Positions 44,764-53,989 of a DNA stretch of 64,000 nucleotides are shown piece by piece. The stretch lies in contig JHVD01000002.1 of assembly GCA_000619965.1 (NCBI GenBank), positions 186,001-250,000 of the forward strand, read 5' to 3'. The notes under the pieces were generated by a model. That model did not search any database. It worked only from the letters and a program-made list of their open reading frames with translations, and was not told the origin of the DNA. Positions within the stretch are counted from its first letter, which is position 1, and every line of letters begins with the position of its first letter. Source of the DNA: Propionibacteriaceae bacterium P6A17 (GTDB lineage Bacteria > Actinomycetota > Actinomycetes > Propionibacteriales > Propionibacteriaceae). The translations under genes and the position numbers were made by a program.

Positions 44764-45428
44764 CGAGGATCGGCGTCGTCACCTTCCCCGGCTCGCTCGA
44801 CGACCACGATGCGCTGCGCGCGGTGCGGCTCAGCGGGGCCGAGCCGGTGCCGCTGTGGCATGCGTCGGACTCGCTCGACGGCGTCGACGCCGTCATCCTG
44901 CCCGGCGGCTTCTCCTATGGCGACTACCTGCGCTGCGGGGCCATCGCCCGTTTCAGCCCGATCATGGGATCCGTGATCGACGCGGCAGGCAAGGGGCTGC
45001 CCGTGCTGGGCATCTGCAACGGCTTCCAGGTCCTCTGCGAGGCGCACCTGCTCGAGGGTGCAATGATCCGCAACGCCGGCCAGCAGTTCATCTGCCGAGA
45101 GGAGCCGCTGCGGGTGGAGACGCGCGACACCGTATGGTCGTGCGCATTCGAGCAGGGGCAGGAGATCGTCATCTCGCTGAAGAACGGGGAGGGCAACTTC
45201 CAGGCCTCGCCCGAGGTGCTGCACAAGCTCGAGGAGAACGACCAGGTGGTGTTCCGCTACCTGGACAACCCGAACGGGTCGGCCAACGACATCGCAGGCA
45301 TCACGAACGAGCGGGGCAACGTCGTCGGGCTGATGCCGCACCCCGAGCACAACGTGGAGGCGCTGACGAGCAGTTCGCTCGACGGGCGGACGTTCTTCGA
45401 GTCCCTCCTGCTCTTCCTCCAGCGCTGA
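44760..45428 (+). CDS. purQ: Phosphoribosylformylglycinamidine synthase glutaminase subunit PurQ
   Basis: This 222-residue class I glutamine amidotransferase has nucleophile Cys86 in G-I-C-N-G-F-Q-V-L and the His-Glu pair in M-P-H-P-E-H-N near the C-terminus. It supplies ammonia to PurL. The start overlaps the purS stop (ATGA). Confidence 0.95.
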   Translation: MTRIGVVTFPGSLDDHDALRAVRLSGAEPVPLWHASDSLDGVDAVILPGGFSYGDYLRCGAIARFSPIMGSVIDAAGKGLPVLGICNGFQVLCEAHLLEGAMIRNAGQQFICREEPLRVETRDTVWSCAFEQGQEIVISLKNGEGNFQASPEVLHKLEENDQVVFRYLDNPNGSANDIAGITNERGNVVGLMPHPEHNVEALTSSSLDGRTFFESLLLFLQR

Positions 45429-45468
45429 CCCGTGCGTCCGGGCGAGCGTCGTCACGGCCCGGGCACAC

Positions 45469-45514
45469 ACGGCGAGGGGGCTCGACCGGTTCGCCGGTCG
45501 AGCCCCCTCGCCGT
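45469..45514. terminator. Perfect 21-bp hairpin with TTCG loop between purQ and the S8 gene
   Basis: Arms at 45469-45489 (beginning ACGGCGAGGGGGCTCG) and 45494-45514 are exact reverse complements around a TTCG tetraloop. It lies between converging genes and should stop transcripts from both sides. Confidence 0.85.
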
Positions 45515-45522
45515 TGTGGGGA

Positions 45523-48177
45523 TCAGCCCCGCTTCTTGGACTTCCCAGCGGTCGGGCCATTGCCCGCACCCGTCTCGGCGCCCTCACCGTAGGCGACGGT
45601 GAACGCCGGGGACACCCACTGCTCCCAGTGCTCCGGATTGCTCGGGTCGCCGAGCGCCTTCAGCACGCGGATCTCCAGGACGTAGTCGCCGTCGGCGACA
45701 CGGCGGACCTTGCCGTTCTTGCCGTTGTTGCCCTGGTAGGTGCCGTCCCAGGGCAGCATCGTCGCGGACTTGAGGCGGCCCTGGTCGATGAAGGTGGCGT
45801 AGTTGATGAAGTTGCTGTGCACCTTCTCGCCCTTCTCACCATCGGGGGTGGCCCGGTAGACGTCCATGTAGAACTGCTGCACGGGGAACGTCAGATCGAA
45901 GAAGACGCCGGGGACGTCCTGACCGACCATCGAGAACTTGCGGAACGGTTCGCTGAAGTCGAGGCCGTCGGCCTCGGCGTCGTAGTGCACGAGGTACGCG
46001 TACGGCATCGCGGTGAGCCCTTGGTAGTCGCCCGAGATGCCCGCGAACGGCACGCGCAACTCGTCGCCGTCGCCGCTGAGCGTGACCCAGCCACCGTAGA
46101 TGGCGCCGTCGACGCCGAAGTCCTCACCGATCGTGGCGGTGAACGTGGCCGAGCCACCAGCGGGGACGGTCACCGACTCCGCCGACAGCTGGACATCGCC
46201 TGCGATCGACAAGAACCTCGGGCTCGTCGACGTGGCTCCGTAGGTGGTCAGGCCGTGCTCGCTGTCGAGCGTGTAGGTGCGGTCGCGGTCGGACGAGTTC
46301 GTGATCGTCAGCGTGGTGGTCACGGGACCCGCTTCGCCCTCACCCAGCGAGATCTTCGACTCGGTGACGGCAACGTCGGTCGTCACGGCCTGGGGGATGT
46401 CGATGAGGCCACCGCCCTGACGATGCACGGGCTCGAGCAGCCCCAAGGCGGGGTTTCCGCTCCACACGAACGGGTCGGCCGTGTTGGTGAGCGTGGTGCG
46501 CACGGCGAACGGGTCGAGTCCCGGCTTCGCCTCGAGCAGGAGCGCAACCGCGCCGGAGACGTGCGGGGCAGCCATCGAGGTGCCACCCATGCTCTCGTAG
46601 CCGCCGATCTCCAGGGGCACCGTCGAGTAGATCGATCCGCCGGGGGCCGAGACGTCGGGCTTCAGCGTCAGATCCGCGGCGAGGCCGTAGGAGCTGAAGT
46701 CGGACTGGAGACCGCCGGTCGGGTTCGGGAAGGACTTCACGTCGGTGCCGACGGTGATCGTCGTGGTTGCGTTGGCTTCCAACAGGGCCAGGAGGCGATC
46801 GCCGTCGGCCTTCAGGATGGTGCCCACGGGGATGGTGATCTCGGTGTCGCCCTCCACGGTGGCGTTGATGATGCCGGTGGTGTTGTTGGCGAGTACGACT
46901 GCGGCGTAGCCGGCCTCCTGGGCAGCGACGGCCTTCGCGTGGAAGGTGCAGTCGCCGCGCTGGATCAGCACGGCCTGCCCGGGCGCGGTGGCCGGGGTCA
47001 GCGGCTGGCACGCGTTCAGCGGGGTGCCCTTGACGAGCGGGTACGTCGCACCGGGCTCGAACTCGGGGGAGCCGGTGGCGCCGCTGATCGCGATGGCGCC
47101 GGCCTCCGTCTCGAGGTAGCTCGCCATGTAGTTCGTGTTGTCCACGGAGCCGACGGAGATGACGTTGTGTGCCACGGAAGGTGCGCCGCCGGAGAAGGTG
47201 CCGCCGGTGCCCTCGTTGCCCTGCGAGACGACGACGGTGACGCCGCGCTCGACGAGCTTGTCGGCGGCGACGGCCGTCGGGTAGGAGGGCCACGTCGCGT
47301 ACGAGGCACCCAGCGACATGTTCACGACGTCCATGCCGTCGGCGTAGGCGCGCTCCATCGCCTCGATGATGACCTCCGAGTCCGACGAGCCATCGCAGCC
47401 GAAGACGCGGTACGCGCCGAAGGTGACCTCGGGGGCCACACCGACGATCTCGCCGTTGGCGCCGACGATGCCCGCGACGTGGCTGCCGTGGCCGCCGCAG
47501 TCGTCGGGGAACGCGTCGGGCTTCGGGGTGGACGTGGCATCCTCGCGGCTGTCGTAGGCGTCGCCGACGAGGTCGTAGCCGTACTGCACGCGCTTGCCGG
47601 GGAAGTCCTTGGTCTCGTCATTGACGCCGGAGCCACCGAAGTCGGGGTGGTTGTAGTCGATGCCGGAGTCGATGATGCCGACCTTGATGCCCTTGCCGGT
47701 GAGGCCCAGCTCGCTCTGGGCGACGTCCGCGCCGGTCATCTGCGTGGCGTAGGCCATGGTGGGGGAGGCGTCCTCGACGGGGCGCTCGACGGTGAGCACG
47801 GGGAACACGCCGGCGACGCCGGAGATGCCCGCCAGCTTCTCGACCGAGTTGTCGTCGACGTCGACGGACACACCCTTCCACAGCTTGTCGAACTGCTTGT
47901 TGACCTTGACCTTGACGCCCTGCTGCTGGGCGGACTTCACGAGCTGCTGTCCGGTGATGCCGTTGAGCTGGACGAGCCATCGGTTCGGCAGGACGCGGTC
48001 GCCGTAGGCCGCGAGCTGCTCCTCGATCGACACGGCGGGCGTGTCGACGGCGACTCCGAGGTCCTGATCGGCGGGGGAACCGACTGCGGTGAGCGCCGAG
48101 CTGGCGACAAGCGCTGCGGCGGCGAGCCCTGCGCCGAAGACGCGTCCGCGTCTGCGGTTGGATGCCGGAGAGTGCAT
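45523..48177 (-). CDS. Secreted subtilisin-like (S8) serine protease with PA domain
   Basis: The 884-residue protein has a signal peptide (about 1-34), an I9-type propeptide (about 63-135) and a subtilase domain with Asp170, His230 (G-H-G-S-H-V-A-G) and Ser534 (G-T-S-M-A-A-P-H). A PA-type insert at about 390-470 has the two cysteines of N-A-C-Q and G-D-C-T. A beta-sandwich C-terminal half ends in the basic tail G-K-S-K-K-R-G. It lacks any sorting motif, so it is probably released. GAAGGAGC precedes the ATG. It shares the catalytic architecture of the larger protease at 19.5-24.6 kb but is clearly shorter and distinct. Confidence 0.92.
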   Translation of the reverse strand: MHSPASNRRRGRVFGAGLAAAALVASSALTAVGSPADQDLGVAVDTPAVSIEEQLAAYGDRVLPNRWLVQLNGITGQQLVKSAQQQGVKVKVNKQFDKLWKGVSVDVDDNSVEKLAGISGVAGVFPVLTVERPVEDASPTMAYATQMTGADVAQSELGLTGKGIKVGIIDSGIDYNHPDFGGSGVNDETKDFPGKRVQYGYDLVGDAYDSREDATSTPKPDAFPDDCGGHGSHVAGIVGANGEIVGVAPEVTFGAYRVFGCDGSSDSEVIIEAMERAYADGMDVVNMSLGASYATWPSYPTAVAADKLVERGVTVVVSQGNEGTGGTFSGGAPSVAHNVISVGSVDNTNYMASYLETEAGAIAISGATGSPEFEPGATYPLVKGTPLNACQPLTPATAPGQAVLIQRGDCTFHAKAVAAQEAGYAAVVLANNTTGIINATVEGDTEITIPVGTILKADGDRLLALLEANATTTITVGTDVKSFPNPTGGLQSDFSSYGLAADLTLKPDVSAPGGSIYSTVPLEIGGYESMGGTSMAAPHVSGAVALLLEAKPGLDPFAVRTTLTNTADPFVWSGNPALGLLEPVHRQGGGLIDIPQAVTTDVAVTESKISLGEGEAGPVTTTLTITNSSDRDRTYTLDSEHGLTTYGATSTSPRFLSIAGDVQLSAESVTVPAGGSATFTATIGEDFGVDGAIYGGWVTLSGDGDELRVPFAGISGDYQGLTAMPYAYLVHYDAEADGLDFSEPFRKFSMVGQDVPGVFFDLTFPVQQFYMDVYRATPDGEKGEKVHSNFINYATFIDQGRLKSATMLPWDGTYQGNNGKNGKVRRVADGDYVLEIRVLKALGDPSNPEHWEQWVSPAFTVAYGEGAETGAGNGPTAGKSKKRG

Positions 48178-48417
48178 GTGGGGTGCTCCTTCATTCGGGG
48201 GATTGTTCTGACCGGAGGGTCGAGAATGGCGTCAGTAAACCCGATCGGAGGGGGGTGGTGGGGCGAGTGGACGAAAATTCCTCGAGATGAGACTTGCGTG
48301 CCCGTTCGCGCCACCCATGGTGTACAGGTGCCCGATTCGGGTCTCGGGGGTGCCCGTCGCTGCGCCCGTGCAACGATTCGGATGGGCCACCGCGTGGAAG
48401 GGGCAGGAGGTGTCCAG

Positions 48418-48891
48418 GTGGGCTTCGACGAGTTCGTCACCGGCCGCGGCGAGCGGCTGCTGCGTGCTGCGTGGCTGCTCACGGGCGACCGCCATCGGGC
48501 GGAGGACCTCGTCCAGACCGCGCTCACCAAGTGCTACGCCCGCTACGACGGCGACGACGACCGCTACGAGGCCTACGTGCGCACGACGATGTACCGCACC
48601 TACGTCTCGTGGTGGCGGCGACGCAGTTGGCACGAGCTGCCCGTCGAGCGCCTCCCGGAGACAGGGAGCGGCGACGATGCGCGCGAGGTGCGCGTGGATG
48701 TCGCCCGGGCGCTGTGGACCCTGAACCGCGTCCAGCGCGCCGCGGTGACGCTGCGCTACTTCGACGACCTCAGCGTCTCGCAGGTCGCCGAGGCGTTGGG
48801 CATCCCGCTCGGCACCGCCAAGTCGCACATCCATCGGGGGCTCACCGCGCTGCGCGAGTGCGGACTGATTGAGGAGGAGACGATCCCATGA
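48418..48891 (+). CDS. SigE-family RNA polymerase sigma factor (ECF-like)
   Basis: The 157-residue protein has region 2 (residues about 5-70, with G-D-R-H-R-A-E-D-L-V-Q-T-A-L-T-K-C-Y) and region 4 (about 95-150, with L-S-V-S-Q-V-A-E-A-L-G-I-P-L-G-T-A-K-S-H-I-H-R-G). This is the pattern of the actinobacterial SigE/SigM-type short sigma factors. The GTG at 48418 has GCAGGAGG seven bases upstream; the frame remains open far upstream only as antisense to the protease gene. It overlaps the next gene by ATGA, suggesting that this neighbour is its regulator. Confidence 0.9.
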   Translation: MGFDEFVTGRGERLLRAAWLLTGDRHRAEDLVQTALTKCYARYDGDDDRYEAYVRTTMYRTYVSWWRRRSWHELPVERLPETGSGDDAREVRVDVARALWTLNRVQRAAVTLRYFDDLSVSQVAEALGIPLGTAKSHIHRGLTALRECGLIEEETIP

Positions 48892-49691
48892 ACCTGCACG
48901 AAGCGTTCGACCAAGCCGCCCCGCCCATGTCCACCGACGGTCTCGCCGCGGGTGTCCGTCGACGGCGCCTCGCTCGACGGCGGGCCGCTGCAGGGGCGGG
49001 CGTGGCGTCGCTGGCGGTGATCGCCGTCGCCTTCGGGGCATCGACGATCGCCCGCGGTCCCAGCGCGCTGCCGTCCACGGCCGCGACGAGCGATGCAGTC
49101 CTCGAGCGGGCGGCGACGGAGGACGCCACCGCCTATGAGGCGCCCGACCTGCAGGCGGGCTTCGCGCCCGGCACGCTCGTCGCGGGGCACCTCACGCTGC
49201 TCCAACGCGACGAGACATCGCCGGTGATGCTCTGCCACGAAGTCGCAGCGTCCGATCCGCCCCAGTGCCGGGGGCCGATCGTCGTCGGGGAGATCGACTG
49301 GGAGGCGCTCGACGCCGAGGCCCGAGCGGGCTCCGGACAGCGCGACGCCTTCGCCTGGGTGGTGGGGCGCTTCGACAACGCGACGGGCACCCTCACCCTC
49401 GCCGTGACCCCGACGCTCGACCGCCCCGCGGGTGCGCGCGAACCCGATGCGGAGCAGGCGGTACCCGGCGCGGCCGGCCAAGGAGACCTCGTCGGCGCGG
49501 AGGGCGCCGTGCGCGAGCGTCTCGACGACAGCCTGGTCAGCGCCCACGCGGACGTCGCCGCCGGCGTGCTGCGGGTGAGGGCCTTCGCGGCAGACACCGA
49601 GCTCGTCGCCCGCATCCACGAGGCCACCGACCCGTACGTGGCGAGGGACCACGTCGAGATCTCTTCATTGTTGACACCCATCGGAAAGTGA
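48888..49691 (+). CDS. Membrane-anchored protein coupled to the sigma factor, probable anti-sigma factor
   Basis: The 267-residue protein has a short cytoplasmic N-terminus with an R-R-R-R-L-A-R-R-R patch and one membrane helix (about 36-57). The large extracytoplasmic domain contains L-C-H-E-V-A-A-S-D-P-P-Q-C-R-G-P, a two-cysteine motif, and ends with R-I-H-E-A-T-D-P-Y-V-A-R-D. Topology and ATGA coupling to the sigma gene suggest an anti-sigma role, although no zinc-binding anti-sigma motif is visible. The following gene is a paralogue of the external domain. Confidence 0.7.
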   Translation: MNLHEAFDQAAPPMSTDGLAAGVRRRRLARRRAAAGAGVASLAVIAVAFGASTIARGPSALPSTAATSDAVLERAATEDATAYEAPDLQAGFAPGTLVAGHLTLLQRDETSPVMLCHEVAASDPPQCRGPIVVGEIDWEALDAEARAGSGQRDAFAWVVGRFDNATGTLTLAVTPTLDRPAGAREPDAEQAVPGAAGQGDLVGAEGAVRERLDDSLVSAHADVAAGVLRVRAFAADTELVARIHEATDPYVARDHVEISSLLTPIGK

Positions 49692-49701
49692 GGAACCAAC
49701 C

Positions 49702-50379
49702 ATGCAACACCGCCGTAGGGGCCCCATCGCCGTCGTCGCGGCGCTCCTGACCGTCGCCGTGCTCGTGCTCGGCATGGTCGCATCCCGCAGCGACGCGCAT
49801 TCCCGCCCCGCAGGGGCCATGAAGCCGCTGCCCGCGGGCACGGACGTGGTCACGTGGGCGTCCATCCTGCAGGCCCCGGGGGACGAGCATCCGCAGTTGT
49901 GCCTGGCGCTGATGGAGTCCTACCCGCCGCAGTGCAAGGGTCTGGACATCGTCGGCGACGTGCCCTGGGCCGAGCTCGGGGTCGAGGAGAGCCAGGGCGT
50001 GCGCTGGACGGACTCGGTGTGGCTCGTCGGACGCGTCGACGTCGAGGCGGGCACCCTGACGCTGACCAGGCCCGCGTCCCGCACGCGCCCCGACGACGCC
50101 CCCGCGCCCCGCGAGCCACAGGCGTGGGAGGGTCCGCGACGCCCGGGCGCTCCGTCGCAGGCGACGCTTGACGCGGCAGCCGACGCCGTCCAGGACCACC
50201 CCATGTCCGCCGACCGCCCACCGGTGGTCCTCGCCGCCGCAGGCGCCCCCGACGGCACCCTGCGGCTCACGACGTGGTACGCGGATGCGGCGACGCTGGA
50301 GCGGATCCACGCCGTCACCGACGCATTGGTGCCGAGGGACTTCGTCGTCGTGGAGTCGGCGCTGTGGCCGCTGGAGTGA
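49702..50379 (+). CDS. Paralogous membrane-anchored or secreted two-cysteine protein
   Basis: The 225-residue protein has an N-terminal hydrophobic helix (about 8-26) that may be an anchor or signal. Its external domain matches the previous protein at several places: L-C-L-A-L-M-E-S-Y-P-P-Q-C-K-G, then V-G-D-V-P-W-A-E-L, L-V-G-R-V-D, G-T-L-T-L, and near the C-terminus R-I-H-A-V-T-D-A-L-V-P-R-D. The spacing of these blocks is conserved, so one arose by duplication of the other. GAGG precedes the ATG ten bases after the upstream stop. I know no family for the module. Confidence 0.7.
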   Translation: MQHRRRGPIAVVAALLTVAVLVLGMVASRSDAHSRPAGAMKPLPAGTDVVTWASILQAPGDEHPQLCLALMESYPPQCKGLDIVGDVPWAELGVEESQGVRWTDSVWLVGRVDVEAGTLTLTRPASRTRPDDAPAPREPQAWEGPRRPGAPSQATLDAAADAVQDHPMSADRPPVVLAAAGAPDGTLRLTTWYADAATLERIHAVTDALVPRDFVVVESALWPLE

Positions 50380-50394
50380 GCCCCAAGGCGGCGC

Positions 50395-51540
50395 TCAGCC
50401 GGCGTGCACGACGTCGGTGAGCTGGAGCCAGTCGGCCATGAGCCGCAGCTCGGCGTCGAGCGCCTGTGCGGCGTGGCCGGGCGCGTGGGCCTCCCAGGTG
50501 AGTCGTTGCACGACCAGCCGCGACGAGCGCCGGTCGGCCTTGAGGTCGACGCGCCCGACCATCTGCTCGCCGAGCAGGAAGGGCAGCACGTAGTAGCCGT
50601 GCTGACGTTGCTCCTTCGGGGTGTAGATCCCGATGCGGTAGTGCATGCCGAACAGCGCCAGGAGCCGTTCTCGGTCGAAGACCAGCGGGTCGAACGGTGC
50701 GAGCAGGGCACGCGCCTCCACCCGTCGGGGCCTGCGGCAGTCGGGGTGGAGGTAGCAGGCGCCCCAGCCGTCGACCTCCACCTCGTCGAGTTCGCCGAGC
50801 GCCACGAGGTGCGCAATCGCGGGCCGCGCGACATCGGTGCGCATGCGGAAGTAGTCGGCGAGCGTCTTCGCGGTGGCCACGCCGAGCGCCCGGCTCGCCA
50901 GCCGGATGAGCGCGACGGCAGCCTCGGCTCCCGACGGCGCGGCTGGCAGTGGGCCGAGGACCCGCTCCGGCAGGTCGTAGACGCGCTCGAACTGGGGGTT
51001 GCGTTTGGCGGCGACGAGTTGGCCGGTGGCGAACAGCGCCTCGAGGGCGCGCTTCTCGTCGGACCAGTTCCAGCCCCAGTGCGTCTTCGGCCCGGCGGTG
51101 CGGCCGATCTCCTCGTGGACGCGGGTGGCGGTCATGGGGCCGTGGTCGGCGATGAGCTGCTGCACGCGCCCGACGAGCTGCGGCTGGTCGTCGAGCACCG
51201 CGCGCCAGTGGGGATGGTGCCGGAGCCGGTCCATCCGCCACCGCATCAGATGCCACACCTCCGGGGTGGTCAGCGCGGCCTCGTGGGCCCAGTATTCGAT
51301 CAGGCGCGGGGGCCTGCCCTTGGCGGCCCTGTCGTAGATGCCCATGGGGTAGGGGCCCAGCCGAGCGAAGGCAGGCAGGAAATGTGCGCGGGCAAGGACA
51401 TTGACGGAGTCGATCTGCGTGAGCGCGATGCGGCGGTACATCCCCGTGAGCTCGCGCATGGTCACCTGCTCGGGCCGCGGCTGGGCGAGCCCCTGGGCCG
51501 CGAGGACGATGCGCCGCGCGGCGCCGACGGAGAGCCTCAT
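50395..51540 (-). CDS. YcaQ/AlkZ-like winged-helix DNA glycosylase
   Basis: The 381-residue protein has the HTH_42/AlkZ architecture of tandem winged helices and a C-terminal beta-barrel. The catalytic-position motif is Q-I-D in L-T-Q-I-D-S-V-N near residue 42, which is the Q-x-D form of YcaQ-type enzymes, not the Q-x-Q of AlkZ proper. E. coli YcaQ unhooks DNA interstrand crosslinks; a similar repair role is likely. The start at 51540 is chosen from the family N-terminus M-R-L-S-V-G-A-A-R-R-I and an upstream -10. Confidence 0.88.
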   Translation of the reverse strand: MRLSVGAARRIVLAAQGLAQPRPEQVTMRELTGMYRRIALTQIDSVNVLARAHFLPAFARLGPYPMGIYDRAAKGRPPRLIEYWAHEAALTTPEVWHLMRWRMDRLRHHPHWRAVLDDQPQLVGRVQQLIADHGPMTATRVHEEIGRTAGPKTHWGWNWSDEKRALEALFATGQLVAAKRNPQFERVYDLPERVLGPLPAAPSGAEAAVALIRLASRALGVATAKTLADYFRMRTDVARPAIAHLVALGELDEVEVDGWGACYLHPDCRRPRRVEARALLAPFDPLVFDRERLLALFGMHYRIGIYTPKEQRQHGYYVLPFLLGEQMVGRVDLKADRRSSRLVVQRLTWEAHAPGHAAQALDAELRLMADWLQLTDVVHAG

Positions 51541-51548
51541 GCCCCAGC

Positions 51549-51554
51549 ACCCTA
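51549..51554 (-). promoter_or_regulatory. Possible leaderless-type -10 (TAGGGT) of the glycosylase gene
   Basis: On the minus strand TAGGGT ends eight bases before the ATG at 51540. Confidence 0.4.
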
Positions 51555-51652
51555 CCGACCGGCCGTGCGGCCGGGGGACGGGCGTGAGCAACTCGCCCGC
51601 AGGAAGGAGCGCGACCTTGCCGGGGTGGCTGAGCCAGCCAGGCGAAACCCGG

Positions 51653-51658
51653 TAGATT
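51653..51658 (+). promoter_or_regulatory. Leaderless-type -10 (TAGATT) of purL
   Basis: TAGATT ends six bases before the GTG at 51665. Confidence 0.6.
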
Positions 51659-51664
51659 GGCCCC

Positions 51665-53920
51665 GTGGTTGACACGGTTTCCAACGCGATGAACACCCCC
51701 GACGCGGTCCAGCCGTATGCGGCGCTGGGCGTCAAGGACGACGAGTACGCGCGCATCCGGGAGATCCTGGGGCGTCGCCCCACCTCCGGGGAGTTGGCGA
51801 TGTATTCGGTGATGTGGTCCGAACACTGCTCCTACAAGTCCTCGAAGGTGCACCTGCGCAAGTTCGGCGAGCTCAGCCAGACGACCCCGCGCGGGCCACT
51901 GCTCGCGGGCATCGGCGAGCAGGCGGGTGTCGTCGACATCGGTCAGGGATGGGCGGTCACGTTCAAGGCGGAGTCGCACAACCACCCGAGCTACGTCGAG
52001 CCCTACCAGGGCGCCGCCACCGGCGTGGGCGGCATCGTGCGCGACATCCTCGCCATGGGCGCGCGACCGATCGCCGTCATGGATTCGTTGCGCTTCGGCC
52101 CGCTGGATGCGGCCGACACCAAGCGGGTGCTGCCGGGGGTCGTCGCGGGCGTGGGCGGCTACGGCAACTGCCTCGGGCTGCCCAACGTGGGTGGCGAAGT
52201 GCAGTTCCACTCGACGTACCTCGCGAACCCGCTGGTCAACGCGTTCTGCGTGGGCCTCCTGCGGCACGAGGACCTTCACTTGGCATTCGCCTCCGGCGTG
52301 GGCAACAAGGTGGTCCTCTTCGGGGCGGCCACCGGCGGCGACGGCATCGGCGGCGCGTCCATCCTGGCGTCGGAGGCGTTCGACGAGGACGGCCCGGCCA
52401 AGCGTCCCAGCGTGCAGGTGGGCGACCCGTTCATGGAGAAGCTGCTCATCGAATGCACGCTCGAGCTGTTCCAGGCGGGTCTGATCTCCGGGATCCAGGA
52501 TCTGGGGGCGGCAGGCATCTCCTGCGGCACGTCCGAGCTGGCGTCAGCAGGCGACGGGGGCATGCGCGTCGAGCTCGACCGCGTGCCGCTGCGCGACCCG
52601 TCGCTGCAGCCGGAGGAGATCCTCATGAGCGAGTCGCAGGAACGCATGATGGCCGTCGTCGAGCCGGGCAACGTCGACGCGTTCATGGCGATCTGCGCGA
52701 AGTGGGACGTGCAGGCCACCGTGATCGGCGAGGTCATCGACGGAGACCGGCTGATCATCGACTGGCACGGCGAGACGATCGTCGACGTCGACCCCCGCAC
52801 CGTCGCCCACGACGGCCCGGTCTACGAGCGCCCCTACTGGCGCCCGGGCTGGCTCGACGAGGTCAACGCCCACCGCGCCGAGGACCTGCCGCGCGACAAC
52901 TCCGAGGAAGGGCTGCGCAGCGCGCTGCTCGGCGTGCTCGCCCACGGGAACATCTGCGACAAGACGTGGGTGACGAGGCAGTACGACCGCTTCGTGCGCG
53001 GCAACACGGTGCTCGCGCAGCCCGACGACGCCGGCATGGTGCGCGTCGACGAGGAGTCGGGGCTCGGCATCGCGATGTCCATGGACGCCAACTCGCGCTT
53101 CACCTACCTCAACCCGTACCTGGGCGCGCAGCACTCGCTGGCCGAGTCCTACCGCAACGTGGCGGTGAGCGGGGCGGAACCCGTCGCCATCACCGACTGC
53201 CTCAACTACGGCTCGCCGGAGGATCCCGAGGTAATGTGGCAGTTCGCCGAGACCGTGCTGGGGCTCGTCGACGGCTGCCGCGAGCTGGGCACGCCCGTCA
53301 CCGGCGGCAACGTCTCGCTCTACAACCAGACGGGCACGACGGCCATCCTGCCGACCCCCACGATCGGCGTATTGGGGGTGATCGACGACGTCGCCCGGCG
53401 CATCAAGGGAGCCTTCGCGCACCCGGGCGATGCGATCCTCCTGCTGGGCGACACCGACGACGAACTCTCCGGCTCGATCTGGGCCGACGTGGTCCACGAC
53501 GGGCACCTGGGCGGCATGCCGCCGAAGGTGCGGCTCGCCGAGGAGAAGGCGCTCGCCGCGGTGTTCCGCGTCGCGGCCGAACGTGGACTGTTGAGCTCCT
53601 CGCACGACCTGTCCGAGGGTGGCCTCGCGGTCGCGCTGGCCGAGTCGGCGTTGCAGGGCGGGCTGGGCTTCGCGGTCACGCTGCCTGGGGAGTGCCCGAC
53701 GGCGGCGCTGTTCAGCGAGTCGGCGGCCCGCGCCATCGTGTCCCTCTCGGGCGCGGACGTTGCGCAGTTCGAGCAGCTCTGCGCGGAGCACAACGTCCCC
53801 GTCGCGCGCATCGGCGAGGTCACGGGTGAGGATGCGATGGAGTTCGTCGGGCGATTCGCCGTCGGTCTCGACGAGGCCCGCGCGGCGTGGACGGCACCGA
53901 TTCCGGCGGCGATGGGCTGA
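51665..53920 (+). CDS. purL: Phosphoribosylformylglycinamidine synthase subunit PurL
   Basis: The 751-residue small-type PurL is the ATP-dependent synthetase that works with PurS and PurQ. Landmarks are [12 protein letters not shown] near residue 57, K-A-E-S-H-N-H-P-S near 100, G-A-A-T-G-V-G-G, the G-G-D-G-I-G-G-A loop near 220, and D-L-G-A-A-G-I-S-C in the middle. Length is normal for the three-subunit system. The GTG start is supported by the -10 position and by the family N-terminus. Confidence 0.96.
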   Translation: MVDTVSNAMNTPDAVQPYAALGVKDDEYARIREILGRRPTSGELAMYSVMWSEHCSYKSSKVHLRKFGELSQTTPRGPLLAGIGEQAGVVDIGQGWAVTFKAESHNHPSYVEPYQGAATGVGGIVRDILAMGARPIAVMDSLRFGPLDAADTKRVLPGVVAGVGGYGNCLGLPNVGGEVQFHSTYLANPLVNAFCVGLLRHEDLHLAFASGVGNKVVLFGAATGGDGIGGASILASEAFDEDGPAKRPSVQVGDPFMEKLLIECTLELFQAGLISGIQDLGAAGISCGTSELASAGDGGMRVELDRVPLRDPSLQPEEILMSESQERMMAVVEPGNVDAFMAICAKWDVQATVIGEVIDGDRLIIDWHGETIVDVDPRTVAHDGPVYERPYWRPGWLDEVNAHRAEDLPRDNSEEGLRSALLGVLAHGNICDKTWVTRQYDRFVRGNTVLAQPDDAGMVRVDEESGLGIAMSMDANSRFTYLNPYLGAQHSLAESYRNVAVSGAEPVAITDCLNYGSPEDPEVMWQFAETVLGLVDGCRELGTPVTGGNVSLYNQTGTTAILPTPTIGVLGVIDDVARRIKGAFAHPGDAILLLGDTDDELSGSIWADVVHDGHLGGMPPKVRLAEEKALAAVFRVAAERGLLSSSHDLSEGGLAVALAESALQGGLGFAVTLPGECPTAALFSESAARAIVSLSGADVAQFEQLCAEHNVPVARIGEVTGEDAMEFVGRFAVGLDEARAAWTAPIPAAMG

Positions 53921-53977
53921 CGGGCGCCGCCTGCAACCCATTGCCGCGGTCTCGCCACGGTGCCCGAAGCCGGCCGT

Positions 53978-53983
53978 TAGGCT
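53978..53983 (+). promoter_or_regulatory. Leaderless-type -10 (TAGGCT) of the M20 peptidase-aspartase operon
   Basis: TAGGCT ends six bases before the GTG at 53990. Confidence 0.6.
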
Positions 53984-53989
53984 TGCCGG

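Noticed and set aside
45514-48417. Long upstream extension of the sigma-factor frame
   Set aside because: It runs antisense to the second S8 protease; the sigma factor has its own ribosome site and GTG at 48418.
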